Shown here: piece by piece, positions 53,403 through 61,350 of the stretch
Numbering within the stretch: the first letter of the stretch is position 1
Layout of the letters: every line of letters starts with the position of its first letter
Assembly (NCBI RefSeq): GCF_900187975.1
Contig: NZ_FZPC01000027.1
Span: 40,531-104,530 of the forward strand
Length of the DNA stretch: 64,000 bases
From: Pseudomonas delhiensis
GTDB lineage: Bacteria; Pseudomonadota; Gammaproteobacteria; Pseudomonadales; Pseudomonadaceae
Direction of reading: 5' to 3'
The notes under the pieces: generated by a model
Told to the model about the DNA's origin: nothing
Database searches by the model: none
Seen by the model: only the letters and a program-made list of their open reading frames with translations
Program-made: the position numbers and the translations under genes

Positions 53403-54551
53403 ATGCGAATAACCAGGATCCTTGCTCGTACCACGCTGGCGCTAGGCGTCTCGCTGGCCGCCGTCGGCGGCGCATTCGCCGACCTGCCGCCGGAGACCGT
53501 CGGCCAGACGACCCTGCCGTTCCCGCCGGATCCGCACCGCGCCTACGTCGTCGACGTGGAATTCGACAGCTTCGTGACCGGCCGCGTGACCGTGGTGGAC
53601 CCGGCGCAGAAGAAGATGCTCGGCATGGTCAGCACCGGCTTCGCCGCGCCTTCGACCCTCAGCCACGACCAGCGCACCCTGTACACCGCCGACCTGTACT
53701 ATTCGCGCGGCACCCGCGGCACCCGCACCGACGTGCTGACCGCCTGGGACACCTCCACCCTGGCCCCCACCTGGGAAGTGGTGATCCCCAGCAAGCGCTC
53801 CGAATCCCTGACCCAGCGCTACGGCCTGGCGGTCAGCGGCGACGACCGCTTCGCCTACGTCTACAACTTCACCCCGTCCACCTCGGTGACCGTGGTCGAC
53901 ACCCAGGCCAAGGCGGTGACCGCCGAGATCGCCATCCCCGGCTGCGTGCTCAACTACCCGGTGGGCAAGCGCGCCTTCGCCTCGCTGTGCGGCGACGGCA
54001 GCGTGCAGCTGGTGACCCTCGGCGAGGACGGCAAGGAAACCGCGCGCAGCCGCACCCCGTTCTTCGACCCGAACAAGGAGAAGCTGGTGGAACGCGCCAT
54101 CAACGATGGCGAGACCTACTACTTCACCACCACCGAAGGCGTGATCCACACCATCGACTTCTCGGGCAAGCAGCCCAGGGTGCTGCCGACCTGGTCGCTG
54201 GTCACCGACGCCGAGCGCAAGGCCGGCTGGGCCCCCGGCGGCTGGCAGGAACTGGCCCTGGCGCCGAAGCTGAACCGCCTGTACGTGCTGATGCACGACA
54301 AGCACGAACCGATGAAGTGGGAAGACCCGAGCACCGACATCTGGGTCTACGATCTGAAGACGCAGAAGAAGATCGGCACCCTCAACGCCCCAGCCCCGGT
54401 CTGGAGCATGACCGCCACCAGCGACGACGCCCCGCTGCTGTACGGCGCCAACGTCGAGGGCGGCCTGGAGATCTTCGACCTGAAGGCCGGCAAGCACACC
54501 GGCACCGTGGAGAAGATCGCCAAGACCGCCACCCAGGTCCTGACCCACTGA
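53403..54551 (+). CDS. aauB: Aromatic amine dehydrogenase large (alpha) subunit
   Basis: 382-residue periplasmic seven-bladed propeller subunit with a Sec signal peptide (TLALGVSLAAVGGAFA). FDSFVTGRVTVVDPAQKKMLGM, TADLYYSRGTRGTRTDVLTA and IPGCVLNYPVGKRAFASLCGDG match the alpha subunits of TTQ amine dehydrogenases. The partner light chain decides the subtype: it is of the aromatic amine (AADH) rather than methylamine kind. The enzyme oxidises tryptamine, tyramine or phenylethylamine to the aldehyde plus ammonia. First gene of a five-gene operon; 187 bp from the kinase stop. Confidence 0.88.
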   Translation: MRITRILARTTLALGVSLAAVGGAFADLPPETVGQTTLPFPPDPHRAYVVDVEFDSFVTGRVTVVDPAQKKMLGMVSTGFAAPSTLSHDQRTLYTADLYYSRGTRGTRTDVLTAWDTSTLAPTWEVVIPSKRSESLTQRYGLAVSGDDRFAYVYNFTPSTSVTVVDTQAKAVTAEIAIPGCVLNYPVGKRAFASLCGDGSVQLVTLGEDGKETARSRTPFFDPNKEKLVERAINDGETYYFTTTEGVIHTIDFSGKQPRVLPTWSLVTDAERKAGWAPGGWQELALAPKLNRLYVLMHDKHEPMKWEDPSTDIWVYDLKTQKKIGTLNAPAPVWSMTATSDDAPLLYGANVEGGLEIFDLKAGKHTGTVEKIAKTATQVLTH

Positions 54552-54558
54552 CAGAGGC

Positions 54559-55104
54559 ATGACCATGCAACCCGATCCCATCTACGTGATCGCCGCCGCC
54601 GTCTCGGTGGCGGTGATCCTGGCCAGCGCCGCCAGCCACAAGTGGCGCGCGCCGGGGCGCTTCACCCGGCAGCTGGAGGACTACCGGCTGCTGCCGCAGG
54701 CCCTGCTCAAGCCCGCCGCCCGCGCGCTGCCGCTGGTCGAGGGCGGCGTCGCCTTCGCCCTGCTGGTGCCGGCCAGCCGTTCGCTGGCGGCCCTGGCCGC
54801 CGCCGCGCTGCTGGCGCTGTACGCCGCGGCCATCGGCATCAACCTGTGGCGCGGCCGCCGCGACATCGACTGCGGCTGCGCCGGGCCCGACCAGGCCCAG
54901 CCGCTGCGCCCGGTGCTGCTGGCGCGCAACGCCGTGCTCATCGCCCTGGCCCTGCTCGCCAGCCTGCACCCGCAGGCCCGCGACCTGGGCCTGTTCGACG
55001 GCTTCGTGACGCTGGCCGCCAGCGCCGTCGCCCTGCTCCTCTACGTCGCCGCCGACGGCCTGCTGGCCAACGGCCCCCGTCTGCTCAAACTCATTGGAAG
55101 GTGA
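54559..55104 (+). CDS. aauE: MauE/AauE membrane maturation protein
   Basis: 181-residue inner-membrane protein with about four to five hydrophobic helices and the short loop RRDIDCGCAGPDQAQ whose CxC is thought to act, together with AauD, in disulfide formation or isomerisation of the Cys-rich light chain. Resembles MauE/DoxX-type proteins. The gene begins 7 bases after aauB and ends 3 bases before aauD. Confidence 0.9.
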   Translation: MTMQPDPIYVIAAAVSVAVILASAASHKWRAPGRFTRQLEDYRLLPQALLKPAARALPLVEGGVAFALLVPASRSLAALAAAALLALYAAAIGINLWRGRRDIDCGCAGPDQAQPLRPVLLARNAVLIALALLASLHPQARDLGLFDGFVTLAASAVALLLYVAADGLLANGPRLLKLIGR

Positions 55105-55107
55105 ACC

Positions 55108-55746
55108 ATGGAAGCCATGATCGTTTCCAACATCCTGCTCTGGTGCCTGCTGCTGGCACTGGCCTTCGTCGTCATGGGCCTGGTGCGCCAGATCGGCGTG
55201 CTGCACGGGCGCATCGCCCCGGCCGGCGCGCTGATGGTCGACAAGGGCGTCGCCGTGAATGAACCGGCCCCGCAGGTCACCGCCGCCGACCGCCACGGCC
55301 GCCCGGTGAACTTCGGCTACGCCGGCGAGAAGGCCCAGCTGCTGTTCTTCCTCTCGCCCACCTGCCCGATCTGCAAGTCGCTGCTGCCGGCGATCAAGTC
55401 CATCGCCAAGGAACAGGCGCACCGCCTGGACGTGGTCTACGTCAGCGACGGCGAGCCCGCCGCGCAGCAGGCGCTGATCGCCGAGCACAAGCTCGAAGGC
55501 GCCACCTACGTGGTCGGCCCGGAAGTGGGCATGACCTACCAGATCGGCAAGCTGCCCTACGCGGCGCTGATCGACAAGGCCGGCATCCTGCGCGCCAAGG
55601 GCCTGGTCAACTCCCGCGAGCACCTGGACAGCCTGTTCGAGGCCGAGCACCTGGGCAGCGCCACCCTGCAGCAGTACCTGCAGGCGCAGCAGCCTCAGGT
55701 TCACAGCCACGAGCCTGGCCATGCGCACTCGCACAGCGCCCACTGA
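55108..55746 (+). CDS. aauD: MauD/AauD thioredoxin-like protein
   Basis: 212-residue membrane-anchored thioredoxin-fold protein. N-terminal anchor (ILLWCLLLALAFVVMGLVRQ), then a TlpA/AhpC-type domain with the redox motif FLSPTCPICKSLLPAI (CPIC). In the mau/aau systems MauD is needed to form correct disulfides in the light chain. The C terminus is His-rich (HSHEPGHAHSHSAH), possibly metal binding. An ATGG start follows AAGGTGAACC. Confidence 0.92.
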   Translation: MEAMIVSNILLWCLLLALAFVVMGLVRQIGVLHGRIAPAGALMVDKGVAVNEPAPQVTAADRHGRPVNFGYAGEKAQLLFFLSPTCPICKSLLPAIKSIAKEQAHRLDVVYVSDGEPAAQQALIAEHKLEGATYVVGPEVGMTYQIGKLPYAALIDKAGILRAKGLVNSREHLDSLFEAEHLGSATLQQYLQAQQPQVHSHEPGHAHSHSAH

Positions 55747-55765
55747 CAATAAAAAGGGATAACCG

Positions 55766-56287
55766 ATGAAATTCCTCGACCAGCTCTTCGAGCGCTCCTC
55801 CCGCCGCGTCGCCGACACCACCTCGCGGCGCAAGCTGCTCTCGCGCATGGGTTCGCTGCTGGTGGCCGGCGCCGCGCTGCCGGTGCTGCTGCCCATCGAC
55901 CGCACCGGCAAGGCCCTGGCCGCCGACAAGCCGATGGCCGGCGACCCTGGCGACCCCAACAGCTGCGACTACTGGCGCTACTGCTCCATCGACGGCTTCC
56001 TCTGCTCCTGCTGCGGCGGCACCGTGTCCAGCTGCCCGCCGGGCACCGAGGTGTCCCAGGTGGCCTGGGTCGGCACCTGCCACAACCCGGCCGACGGCAA
56101 GAACTACATCATTTCCTATAACGACTGCTGCGGTAAGCACAGCTGCAACCAGTGCGCCTGCACCCGCAACGACAGCGAGGAACCGGCCTACCGTCCGTTC
56201 AACAACAACGACGTGAACTGGTGCCTGGCGGCCAAGTCGCACATCTACCACTGCACCGTCTCGGTCATCCGCGGCGTGGCCGTGTAG
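55766..56287 (+). CDS. aauA: Aromatic amine dehydrogenase small (beta) subunit, TTQ
   Basis: 173-residue light chain carrying tryptophan tryptophylquinone. The TTQ tryptophans should be Trp101 (VAWVGTCHNP) and Trp152 (NDVNWCLA), 51 residues apart as in known enzymes; the catalytic Asp is Asp120 (SYNDCCG). The stretch CDYWRYCSIDGFLCSCCGG agrees with AADH (FLCSCCGG) rather than MADH (NICDCSGG), as I recall these sequences. Fourteen cysteines lie in the mature part. Export is by the Tat pathway (SRRKLLSRMG at residues 20-29). No mauG-like dihaem gene is nearby. Confidence 0.92.
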   Translation: MKFLDQLFERSSRRVADTTSRRKLLSRMGSLLVAGAALPVLLPIDRTGKALAADKPMAGDPGDPNSCDYWRYCSIDGFLCSCCGGTVSSCPPGTEVSQVAWVGTCHNPADGKNYIISYNDCCGKHSCNQCACTRNDSEEPAYRPFNNNDVNWCLAAKSHIYHCTVSVIRGVAV

Positions 56288-56302
56288 GGCTCGGGGTCAG
56301 CC

Positions 56303-56827
56303 ATGAAACGCTCGCTGCTGACCCTCGGGCTGTCGTGCCTGCTGGCCATGCCCATGGCCCAGGCACGCAGCATTCCCGACCCGCACCAGAAGCACGCGCC
56401 GGGCAACGAGGCGGAGCAGACGCCGATCGCCCAGGCCGGCTACAGCAACGCCACCAACTACCAGTTGCAGTGCGCCGGCTGCCACCTGTCCGACGGCGCC
56501 GGCTCGAAGTCCAACGACGTGCCGAGGATGCTCGGCTTCGTCGGCAACTTCCTCAAGGTGGACGGCGGCCGCCAGTTCCTGGTGCGGGTGCCGGGCATGT
56601 CCATGTCGGCGCTGAGCGATGCGCAACTGGCGGACATGCTCAACTGGCTGCTGCGCGAGGACGGCATGGCCGGCAAGAGCATGCCGGCGGACTACAAGCC
56701 GTACACCGCGGAGGAAGTAGCGGGGATTCGCCACGAAACCATGCTCAACCTCCCGGGAACCCGCGCCCAGCTGATCGCCGCGATGCGCAGGCAGGGCATC
56801 GCCATCGACGACGGCATGGGCGACTGA
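56303..56827 (+). CDS. Mono-haem c-type cytochrome of the aau operon
   Basis: 174-residue exported protein (signal LLTLGLSCLLAMPMAQA) with one haem-binding motif CAGCH (57-61) and a possible axial Met in GMSMSALSDAQLADMLNWLL. It is probably the electron acceptor or relay for amine dehydrogenase, replacing azurin or amicyanin. From memory the Alcaligenes faecalis aau cluster also has a c-type cytochrome gene just after aauA. A strong terminator follows. Confidence 0.88.
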   Translation: MKRSLLTLGLSCLLAMPMAQARSIPDPHQKHAPGNEAEQTPIAQAGYSNATNYQLQCAGCHLSDGAGSKSNDVPRMLGFVGNFLKVDGGRQFLVRVPGMSMSALSDAQLADMLNWLLREDGMAGKSMPADYKPYTAEEVAGIRHETMLNLPGTRAQLIAAMRRQGIAIDDGMGD

Positions 56828-56850
56828 AAGACGCCTTTGGTTCCGCTTCG

Positions 56851-56875
56851 GCCCGCCGTATGGCGGGCTTTTTTT
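56851..56875 (+). terminator. Rho-independent terminator of the aau operon
   Basis: GCCCGCC-GTAT-GGCGGGC hairpin followed by seven T, 24 bases after the cytochrome stop. Confidence 0.93.
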
Positions 56876-56887
56876 GGTTGGTTTTTC

Positions 56888-56914
56888 GTAGGAGCGAGCA
56901 AGCTCGCTCCTACG
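56888..56914. repeat. Compact REP palindrome
   Basis: GTAGGAGCGAGCAAGCTCGCTCCTAC, a near-perfect 26-bp palindrome directly after the aau terminator. Confidence 0.85.
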
Positions 56915-57025
56915 AAAAACCAAGCCCCCTGCTCTACCGCAAGCCTTTTCGCGCCAAGCGTGAAACCTCCCCCACCGGCGTGCGACAATGCCTACATTTG
57001 CGGAACCCATGCTGCTGGAGAACCT

Positions 57026-57973
57026 ATGCAGATCCTCGATAATCGGAACGACCTCGCGGGCTACCTCGGCCAACAGCGCGACAAGAAGATCACGGTCGTC
57101 ACCGCCTTCGCCGCCGGCACCGAACCCCTGGTGGAAAGCCTGCGCGCCAACGGCAACCGTCTGGACATAGTGGTCGGGACCATCAACTCCTTCACCTCCC
57201 CGGACTTCATCGAGTACTGCATCGGCGAGGGCGGCGACGACCTGGCGCTGTCCGTCGACTTCCGCTACCAGAAGAGCATCCACTGGAAGCTCTACCTGAT
57301 TGAACCGGACGTGGTCATCCTCGGCAGCGCCAACTTCACCGAACTGGGCGTCGGCCTGTCCCGCGACAACGCCGTGGTCATCCAGGACGCCGCGCTCTAC
57401 CAGCAGCACCTGGCCCGCGTCGAGGCGCTGAAGGCCACCGAGGGCGTGCTGCCGGCCAGCGACAGCGAGGCCTTCGACGAGGCCCTGGAAACCTACCGCT
57501 GGAACCACCGCCGCATGCAGGCGGGCCTGGCGCGCACCGCGCAGTACCTGGACGGCGAGAGCTGGCTGGGCGAGGAGTCCAACCAGAGCATCCCGCTGTT
57601 CATCTGGTACAGCGACCACTCCGAGGACTCCGAGACCACCGCCGAGGGCTTCCTGCGCGCCAGCAGCGGCGTGGACTGGGACGACGTACGCGAGTTCTTC
57701 ACCTACGAATGCGCCGAGGGCGCCCTGCCCTACGAGGAAGGCGACGTGGTGCTGACCGCGCGCTGCAACGGCTCGCACATCGCCTTCTACACCTTCGACC
57801 GCATCCTCTACCGCGACGGCACCTACTACATCTATTCCTACCGCAAGAAGCGCTACCCGGCGCCGTTCAACCTGGACGACACCAAGGAAGGCCTGAAGGA
57901 CGTCATCCCGCGCTGGTACGAGGAAGGCCGCACCGAGATGAACCGGGCGGACATCCTGCGCTTCATGATCTGA
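57026..57973 (+). CDS. Phospholipase-D-fold (HKD) protein
   Basis: 315-residue soluble protein with one PLD half-site: His86 and Lys88 in IHWKLYLIEPD and Gly-Ser-x-Asn (100-103) in ILGSANFTELGVGL. One HKD motif per chain is typical of dimeric PLD nucleases (Nuc, BfiI, NgoFVII-like) rather than lipid-cleaving PLDs, which have two. The C-terminal half (about 190-315; VVLTARCNGSHIAFYTFDRI, YYIYSYRKKRYPAPF) has no family I recognise and could be a specificity domain. No signal peptide. GGAG precedes the ATG. Single-gene unit with its own terminator. Confidence 0.75.
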   Translation: MQILDNRNDLAGYLGQQRDKKITVVTAFAAGTEPLVESLRANGNRLDIVVGTINSFTSPDFIEYCIGEGGDDLALSVDFRYQKSIHWKLYLIEPDVVILGSANFTELGVGLSRDNAVVIQDAALYQQHLARVEALKATEGVLPASDSEAFDEALETYRWNHRRMQAGLARTAQYLDGESWLGEESNQSIPLFIWYSDHSEDSETTAEGFLRASSGVDWDDVREFFTYECAEGALPYEEGDVVLTARCNGSHIAFYTFDRILYRDGTYYIYSYRKKRYPAPFNLDDTKEGLKDVIPRWYEEGRTEMNRADILRFMI

Positions 57974-57995
57974 AGCCCCTCCCCCGGCCACTGCG

Positions 57996-58031
57996 AAAAC
58001 GCCGCGAACGGTTCCCCGTCGCGGCGTTTTT
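57996..58031 (+). terminator. Rho-independent terminator after the PLD-like gene
   Basis: AAAACGCCGCGA / TCGCGGCGTTTT stem (12 bp, 57996-58007 with 58019-58030) and a T-run, 22 bases past the stop; reads as a terminator in both directions. Confidence 0.9.
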
Positions 58032-58387
58032 CATTTGGGCGCCCGCTGGACAGCACCATCTTGAGGCCGCGGCGCCCGACTTCCGTGCACTTCCTCCCTC
58101 TGGCCACTTCGCTCCATGGCCGCCCCGATGGTCGGGCCCTAGCGCCACGCGGGCCGTGCCGACCAGCGACACCCTTGCATCCAAAATTCCTGACGACATG
58201 GCCAGGTTCTTGCTTCGCTCCGGGCGGCGTGCAGGCAGCCGCCTGCGCATTTCACGGAAGATTATTTTTTCTTTCGAATCAAATAGTTCAGAGCGTCGAG
58301 CAAGATTTTGTATACAAGGTAGTAGCCAAACACGCACAACCGTGTCTACATTGCTCGGCACAACAAAAACAAGCGAGTCCTCCAGCC
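58032..58387 (+). promoter_or_regulatory. Long leader of the NCS2 permease gene with TTGTATACAA site
   Basis: 356 bp without a gene. The proximal part becomes AT-rich (TTATTTTTTCTTTCGAATC near 58263) and contains a perfect 10-bp palindrome TTGTATACAA at 58309-58318, 69 bases before the permease ATG. Such sites are typical of GntR-type dimers; the regulator is not nearby. No riboswitch fold could be recognised by eye. Confidence 0.45.
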
Positions 58388-59917
58388 ATGAATGACCGTT
58401 CAGCTGTAGCGTCTTCCAGCACCCGCCCGGAAGACGAGAACCTCGGTGTCGGCGCCAACCTGGCGTACGGCCTGCAACACGTTCTGACCATGTATGGCGG
58501 CATCGTCGCCGTGCCGCTGATCCTCGGCCAGGCCGCCGGCCTGTCGCCCGCCGAGATCGGCACCCTGATCGCCGCGTCGCTGTTCGCCGGCGGCCTGGCC
58601 ACCTTGCTGCAGACCCTCGGCCTGCCCTTCTTCGGCAGCCAGCTGCCGCTGGTGCAGGGCGTGTCCTTCGCCGGGGTGGCGACCATGCTCGCCATCCTCA
58701 CCACCGGCTACGAGGGCGGCGGCATCCCGGCCGTGCTGGGGGCGGTGATGGCGGCCTCGGCCATCGGCCTGCTGATCACCCCGGTGTTCTCGCGCATCAC
58801 CAAGTTCTTCCCGCCGCTGGTCACCGGCGTGGTCATCACCACCATCGGCCTGACGCTGATGCCGGTGGCCGCGCGCTGGGCCATGGGCGGCAACCCCAAG
58901 GCCGCCGAGTTCGGCAGCACCGCCAACATCGGCCTGGCCGCCGTGACCCTGGTGATAGTGCTGCTGCTGAGCAAGCTGGGCAGCGCCGCCATCTCGCGCC
59001 TGTCGATCCTGCTGGCCATGGTGATCGGTACCGGCATCGCCTACGCCGCGGGCATGACCGACTTCTCCAGGGTGGCCGAAGGCCCGATGCTGGCCATGCC
59101 GGAAATCTTCCACTTCGGCATGCCGACCTTCCACGTGGCGGCGATCATCTCCATGTGCATCGTGATCCTGGTGACCCTGGTGGAAACCTCGGCGGACATC
59201 CTCGCCGTGGGCGAGATCATCGGCACCAGGGTGGACTCCAAGCGCCTGGGCAACGGCCTGCGCGCCGACATGCTGTCGAGCATCCTGGCGCCGATCTTCG
59301 GCTCCTTCACCCAGAGCGCCTTCGCCCAGAACGTCGGCCTGGTGGCGGTGACCGGCGTGAAGAGCCGCTACGTGGTGGCCACCGGCGGGCTGATCCTGGT
59401 GACCCTCGGCCTGCTGCCGGTGGTCGGCCGGGTGGTGGCCGCGGTGCCCCCGGCGGTGCTCGGCGGCGCCGGCCTGGTGCTGTTCGGCACCGTGGCGGCC
59501 AGCGGCATCCGCACCCTGTCGAAGGTGGACTACCACAACAACATGAACCTGGTGATAGTCGCCACCGCCCTGGGCTTCGGCATGCTGCCGATCGCGGCGC
59601 CGAACTTCTACCACAACTTCCCGGGCTGGGTGGAAACCATCTTCCACTCCGGCATCAGCTCCTCGGCCATCATGGCCATCGCGCTGAACCTGCTGTTCAA
59701 CCACTTCAAGACCGGCAACTCCGACCAGCAGTCGGTGTTCGTCGCCGCCGAGGAACGCACCCTGCGCTACCGCGACATCGCGGCGCTGAACGAGGGCGAC
59801 TACTTCCTCGACGGCAAGCTGTTCGACAAGGACGGCAACGAGGTGCCGGTGATCGACGAGGAGAACGAACACGCCGAGCACGCGCCGCCGAGGACGGTGA
59901 AGGCTGTGGTCCACTGA
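58388..59917 (+). CDS. NCS2-family nucleobase:cation symporter (xanthine/uric acid type)
   Basis: 509-residue inner-membrane transporter with about twelve to fourteen helices. NLAYGLQHVLTMYGGIVAVP at the N terminus, LPLVQGVSFAGVATM, and the family motif TQSAFAQNVGLVAVTGVKSR with ETSADILAVGEI identify NCS2. These features favour xanthine/urate-type substrates over uracil, but this is not decisive. The C-terminal 60 residues are hydrophilic and acidic. ATG at 58388 follows CCTCCAG weakly; a start upstream is not supported. Confidence 0.9.
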   Translation: MNDRSAVASSSTRPEDENLGVGANLAYGLQHVLTMYGGIVAVPLILGQAAGLSPAEIGTLIAASLFAGGLATLLQTLGLPFFGSQLPLVQGVSFAGVATMLAILTTGYEGGGIPAVLGAVMAASAIGLLITPVFSRITKFFPPLVTGVVITTIGLTLMPVAARWAMGGNPKAAEFGSTANIGLAAVTLVIVLLLSKLGSAAISRLSILLAMVIGTGIAYAAGMTDFSRVAEGPMLAMPEIFHFGMPTFHVAAIISMCIVILVTLVETSADILAVGEIIGTRVDSKRLGNGLRADMLSSILAPIFGSFTQSAFAQNVGLVAVTGVKSRYVVATGGLILVTLGLLPVVGRVVAAVPPAVLGGAGLVLFGTVAASGIRTLSKVDYHNNMNLVIVATALGFGMLPIAAPNFYHNFPGWVETIFHSGISSSAIMAIALNLLFNHFKTGNSDQQSVFVAAEERTLRYRDIAALNEGDYFLDGKLFDKDGNEVPVIDEENEHAEHAPPRTVKAVVH

Positions 59918-59924
59918 CGACCAG

Positions 59925-59949
59925 AACGGCCCCGCGAGGGGCCGTTTTC
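59925..59949 (+). terminator. Rho-independent terminator after the NCS2 gene
   Basis: AACGGCCCC-GCGA-GGGGCCGTT stem followed by TTC, 8 bases past the stop. Confidence 0.85.
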
Positions 59950-60029
59950 ATTAGGGGGCTGGCGTTTTACGCCTATCGCGGATGAAATCCACTCCTACGG
60001 GATATATGCCGTGCCCATCGGCAACCTCC

Positions 60030-60258
60030 TGTAGGAGCAGGCCCTGCCTGCGATTTCGCGCGCAGGGCGCGCTCCTACAGGGGAATGGCGTGGGTGGGGC
60101 GGCGTAGGAGCGGATCTCATCCGCGAATCGCGCCGGTGGTTCCGGCTATCGCGGACAAGGTCCTCCTACGTTGCAGGCGAGCATGGCTTCTCGTAGGAGC
60201 GAGCTTGCTCGCGAACAAACGCGGTGCCATGCGGTTCGCGAGCAAGCTCGCTCCTACG
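60030..60258. repeat. Three REP elements in a row
   Basis: A canonical REP at 60030-60079, a pair with GCGGATC/TATCGCGG core at about 60102-60170, and an inverted pair of GTAGGAGCGAGCTTGCTCGCGAA units at about 60195-60258. They fill most of the 402-bp gap before the convergent LysR gene. Confidence 0.85.
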
Positions 60259-60319
60259 AAGAGCACTTCGGTAGAGCCTGTAAGACAGTTGCTCCTACGT
60301 TGTTTTCTGGGTTATACCC

Positions 60320-61192
60320 CTACGCCGCATCCCGCCTTTCCGGCTCCAGCAAGCCGATGAAGGCCCGCAGCGCCGGGGTGTCGGTGCCGCGGCGCCAGAA
60401 CAGCCAGGTGGTGGCTTCGGCGTGGCCGGGGGCCAGGCGGTGGATGGTCACGTTGCGCCCACCCGCCAGGCTGTCGAACATCGCCCTGGGGATGATCGCC
60501 ACCCCGCCCCCCGCGGCTATGCAGGCGAGCATGCCGTGGTAGGACTCCATCTCCATGATCTTGCCCGGCACCACCCGCTGCTCGGCGAACCAGCCTTCCA
60601 GGCGCTTGCGGTAGGAGCAGCTGTCGCGGAAGGCGAACACCGTCTCCCCCGCCACGTCGCGGGCGTCGCGCACCGGCGGGTGGCCCTGGGCGCTCATCAG
60701 CACCAGTTCCTCCTGGAACACCGGGCGGCCGTCCAGCTGCGGGTGGTTGGCCGGGCCGTCGGCGAAGGCGGCGATGAAGCGGCCGGCCAGCACGCCGTCG
60801 ATCATCTCCCCCGAAGGGCCGGTGGAAAGGTCCAGCTGCACCTTGGGGTAGCGCTGGTGGTAGCGCGCCAGCAGCTCGGGGATGCGCACCGCCGCGGTGC
60901 TTTCCATGGAGCCCAGGGAGAAGCTGCCGTGGGGCTCGGCGCCGCTGGCCACCTGGCGGGCTTCTTCCACCAGGTCGAGGATGCGCTCGGCGTAGTCGAG
61001 GAAGCTGCGCCCGGTGGGCGACAGGCGCAGGCGCGACTTCTCGCGGATGAACAGTTCGGCGCCCAGCTCGCCTTCCAGCTGCTTGATGCGCGTGGTCAGG
61101 TTCGACGGCACACGGTGCAGGCGGCCCGCGGCGGCGGTGATGCTGCCGTCCTGGGCGACGGCGCGGAAGAACTCCAGCTGGGTCAGGTCCAT
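60320..61192 (-). CDS. LysR-family regulator (PtrR-like)
   Basis: 290-residue LTTR: HTH LTQLEFFRAVAQDGSITAAA and VPSNLTTRIKQLEGELGAEL; effector domain with the [20 protein letters not shown] segment. Divergent from the semialdehyde dehydrogenase gene, the same arrangement as ptrR and sad in enterobacteria (recalled). The start MDLTQLEFF is preferred because the 13 codons before it overlap a GAAAGAA inverted repeat that is probably its operator. Confidence 0.9.
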   Translation of the reverse strand: MDLTQLEFFRAVAQDGSITAAAGRLHRVPSNLTTRIKQLEGELGAELFIREKSRLRLSPTGRSFLDYAERILDLVEEARQVASGAEPHGSFSLGSMESTAAVRIPELLARYHQRYPKVQLDLSTGPSGEMIDGVLAGRFIAAFADGPANHPQLDGRPVFQEELVLMSAQGHPPVRDARDVAGETVFAFRDSCSYRKRLEGWFAEQRVVPGKIMEMESYHGMLACIAAGGGVAIIPRAMFDSLAGGRNVTIHRLAPGHAEATTWLFWRRGTDTPALRAFIGLLEPERRDAA

Positions 61193-61202
61193 GTTTCTCT
61201 CC

Positions 61203-61219
61203 GAAAGAATGGTTCTTTC
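61203..61219. promoter_or_regulatory. Putative LysR operator GAAAGAA-TGG-TTCTTTC
   Basis: Perfect 7-bp arms, 3-base spacer, 11 bases upstream of the LysR start in the divergent region before the dehydrogenase gene. Confidence 0.55.
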
Positions 61220-61350
61220 TGAATTATTCATTTGTCATGAAAGGTACGCCACCTTAATTTCTCCGCCATGCCGGCGCCAGTGGCGCCGGCCCAACGACCC
61301 ACGCCGCCGACCAACGGCGGCAAGCCCCACCTGCCGTGCAAGGACCTTCC

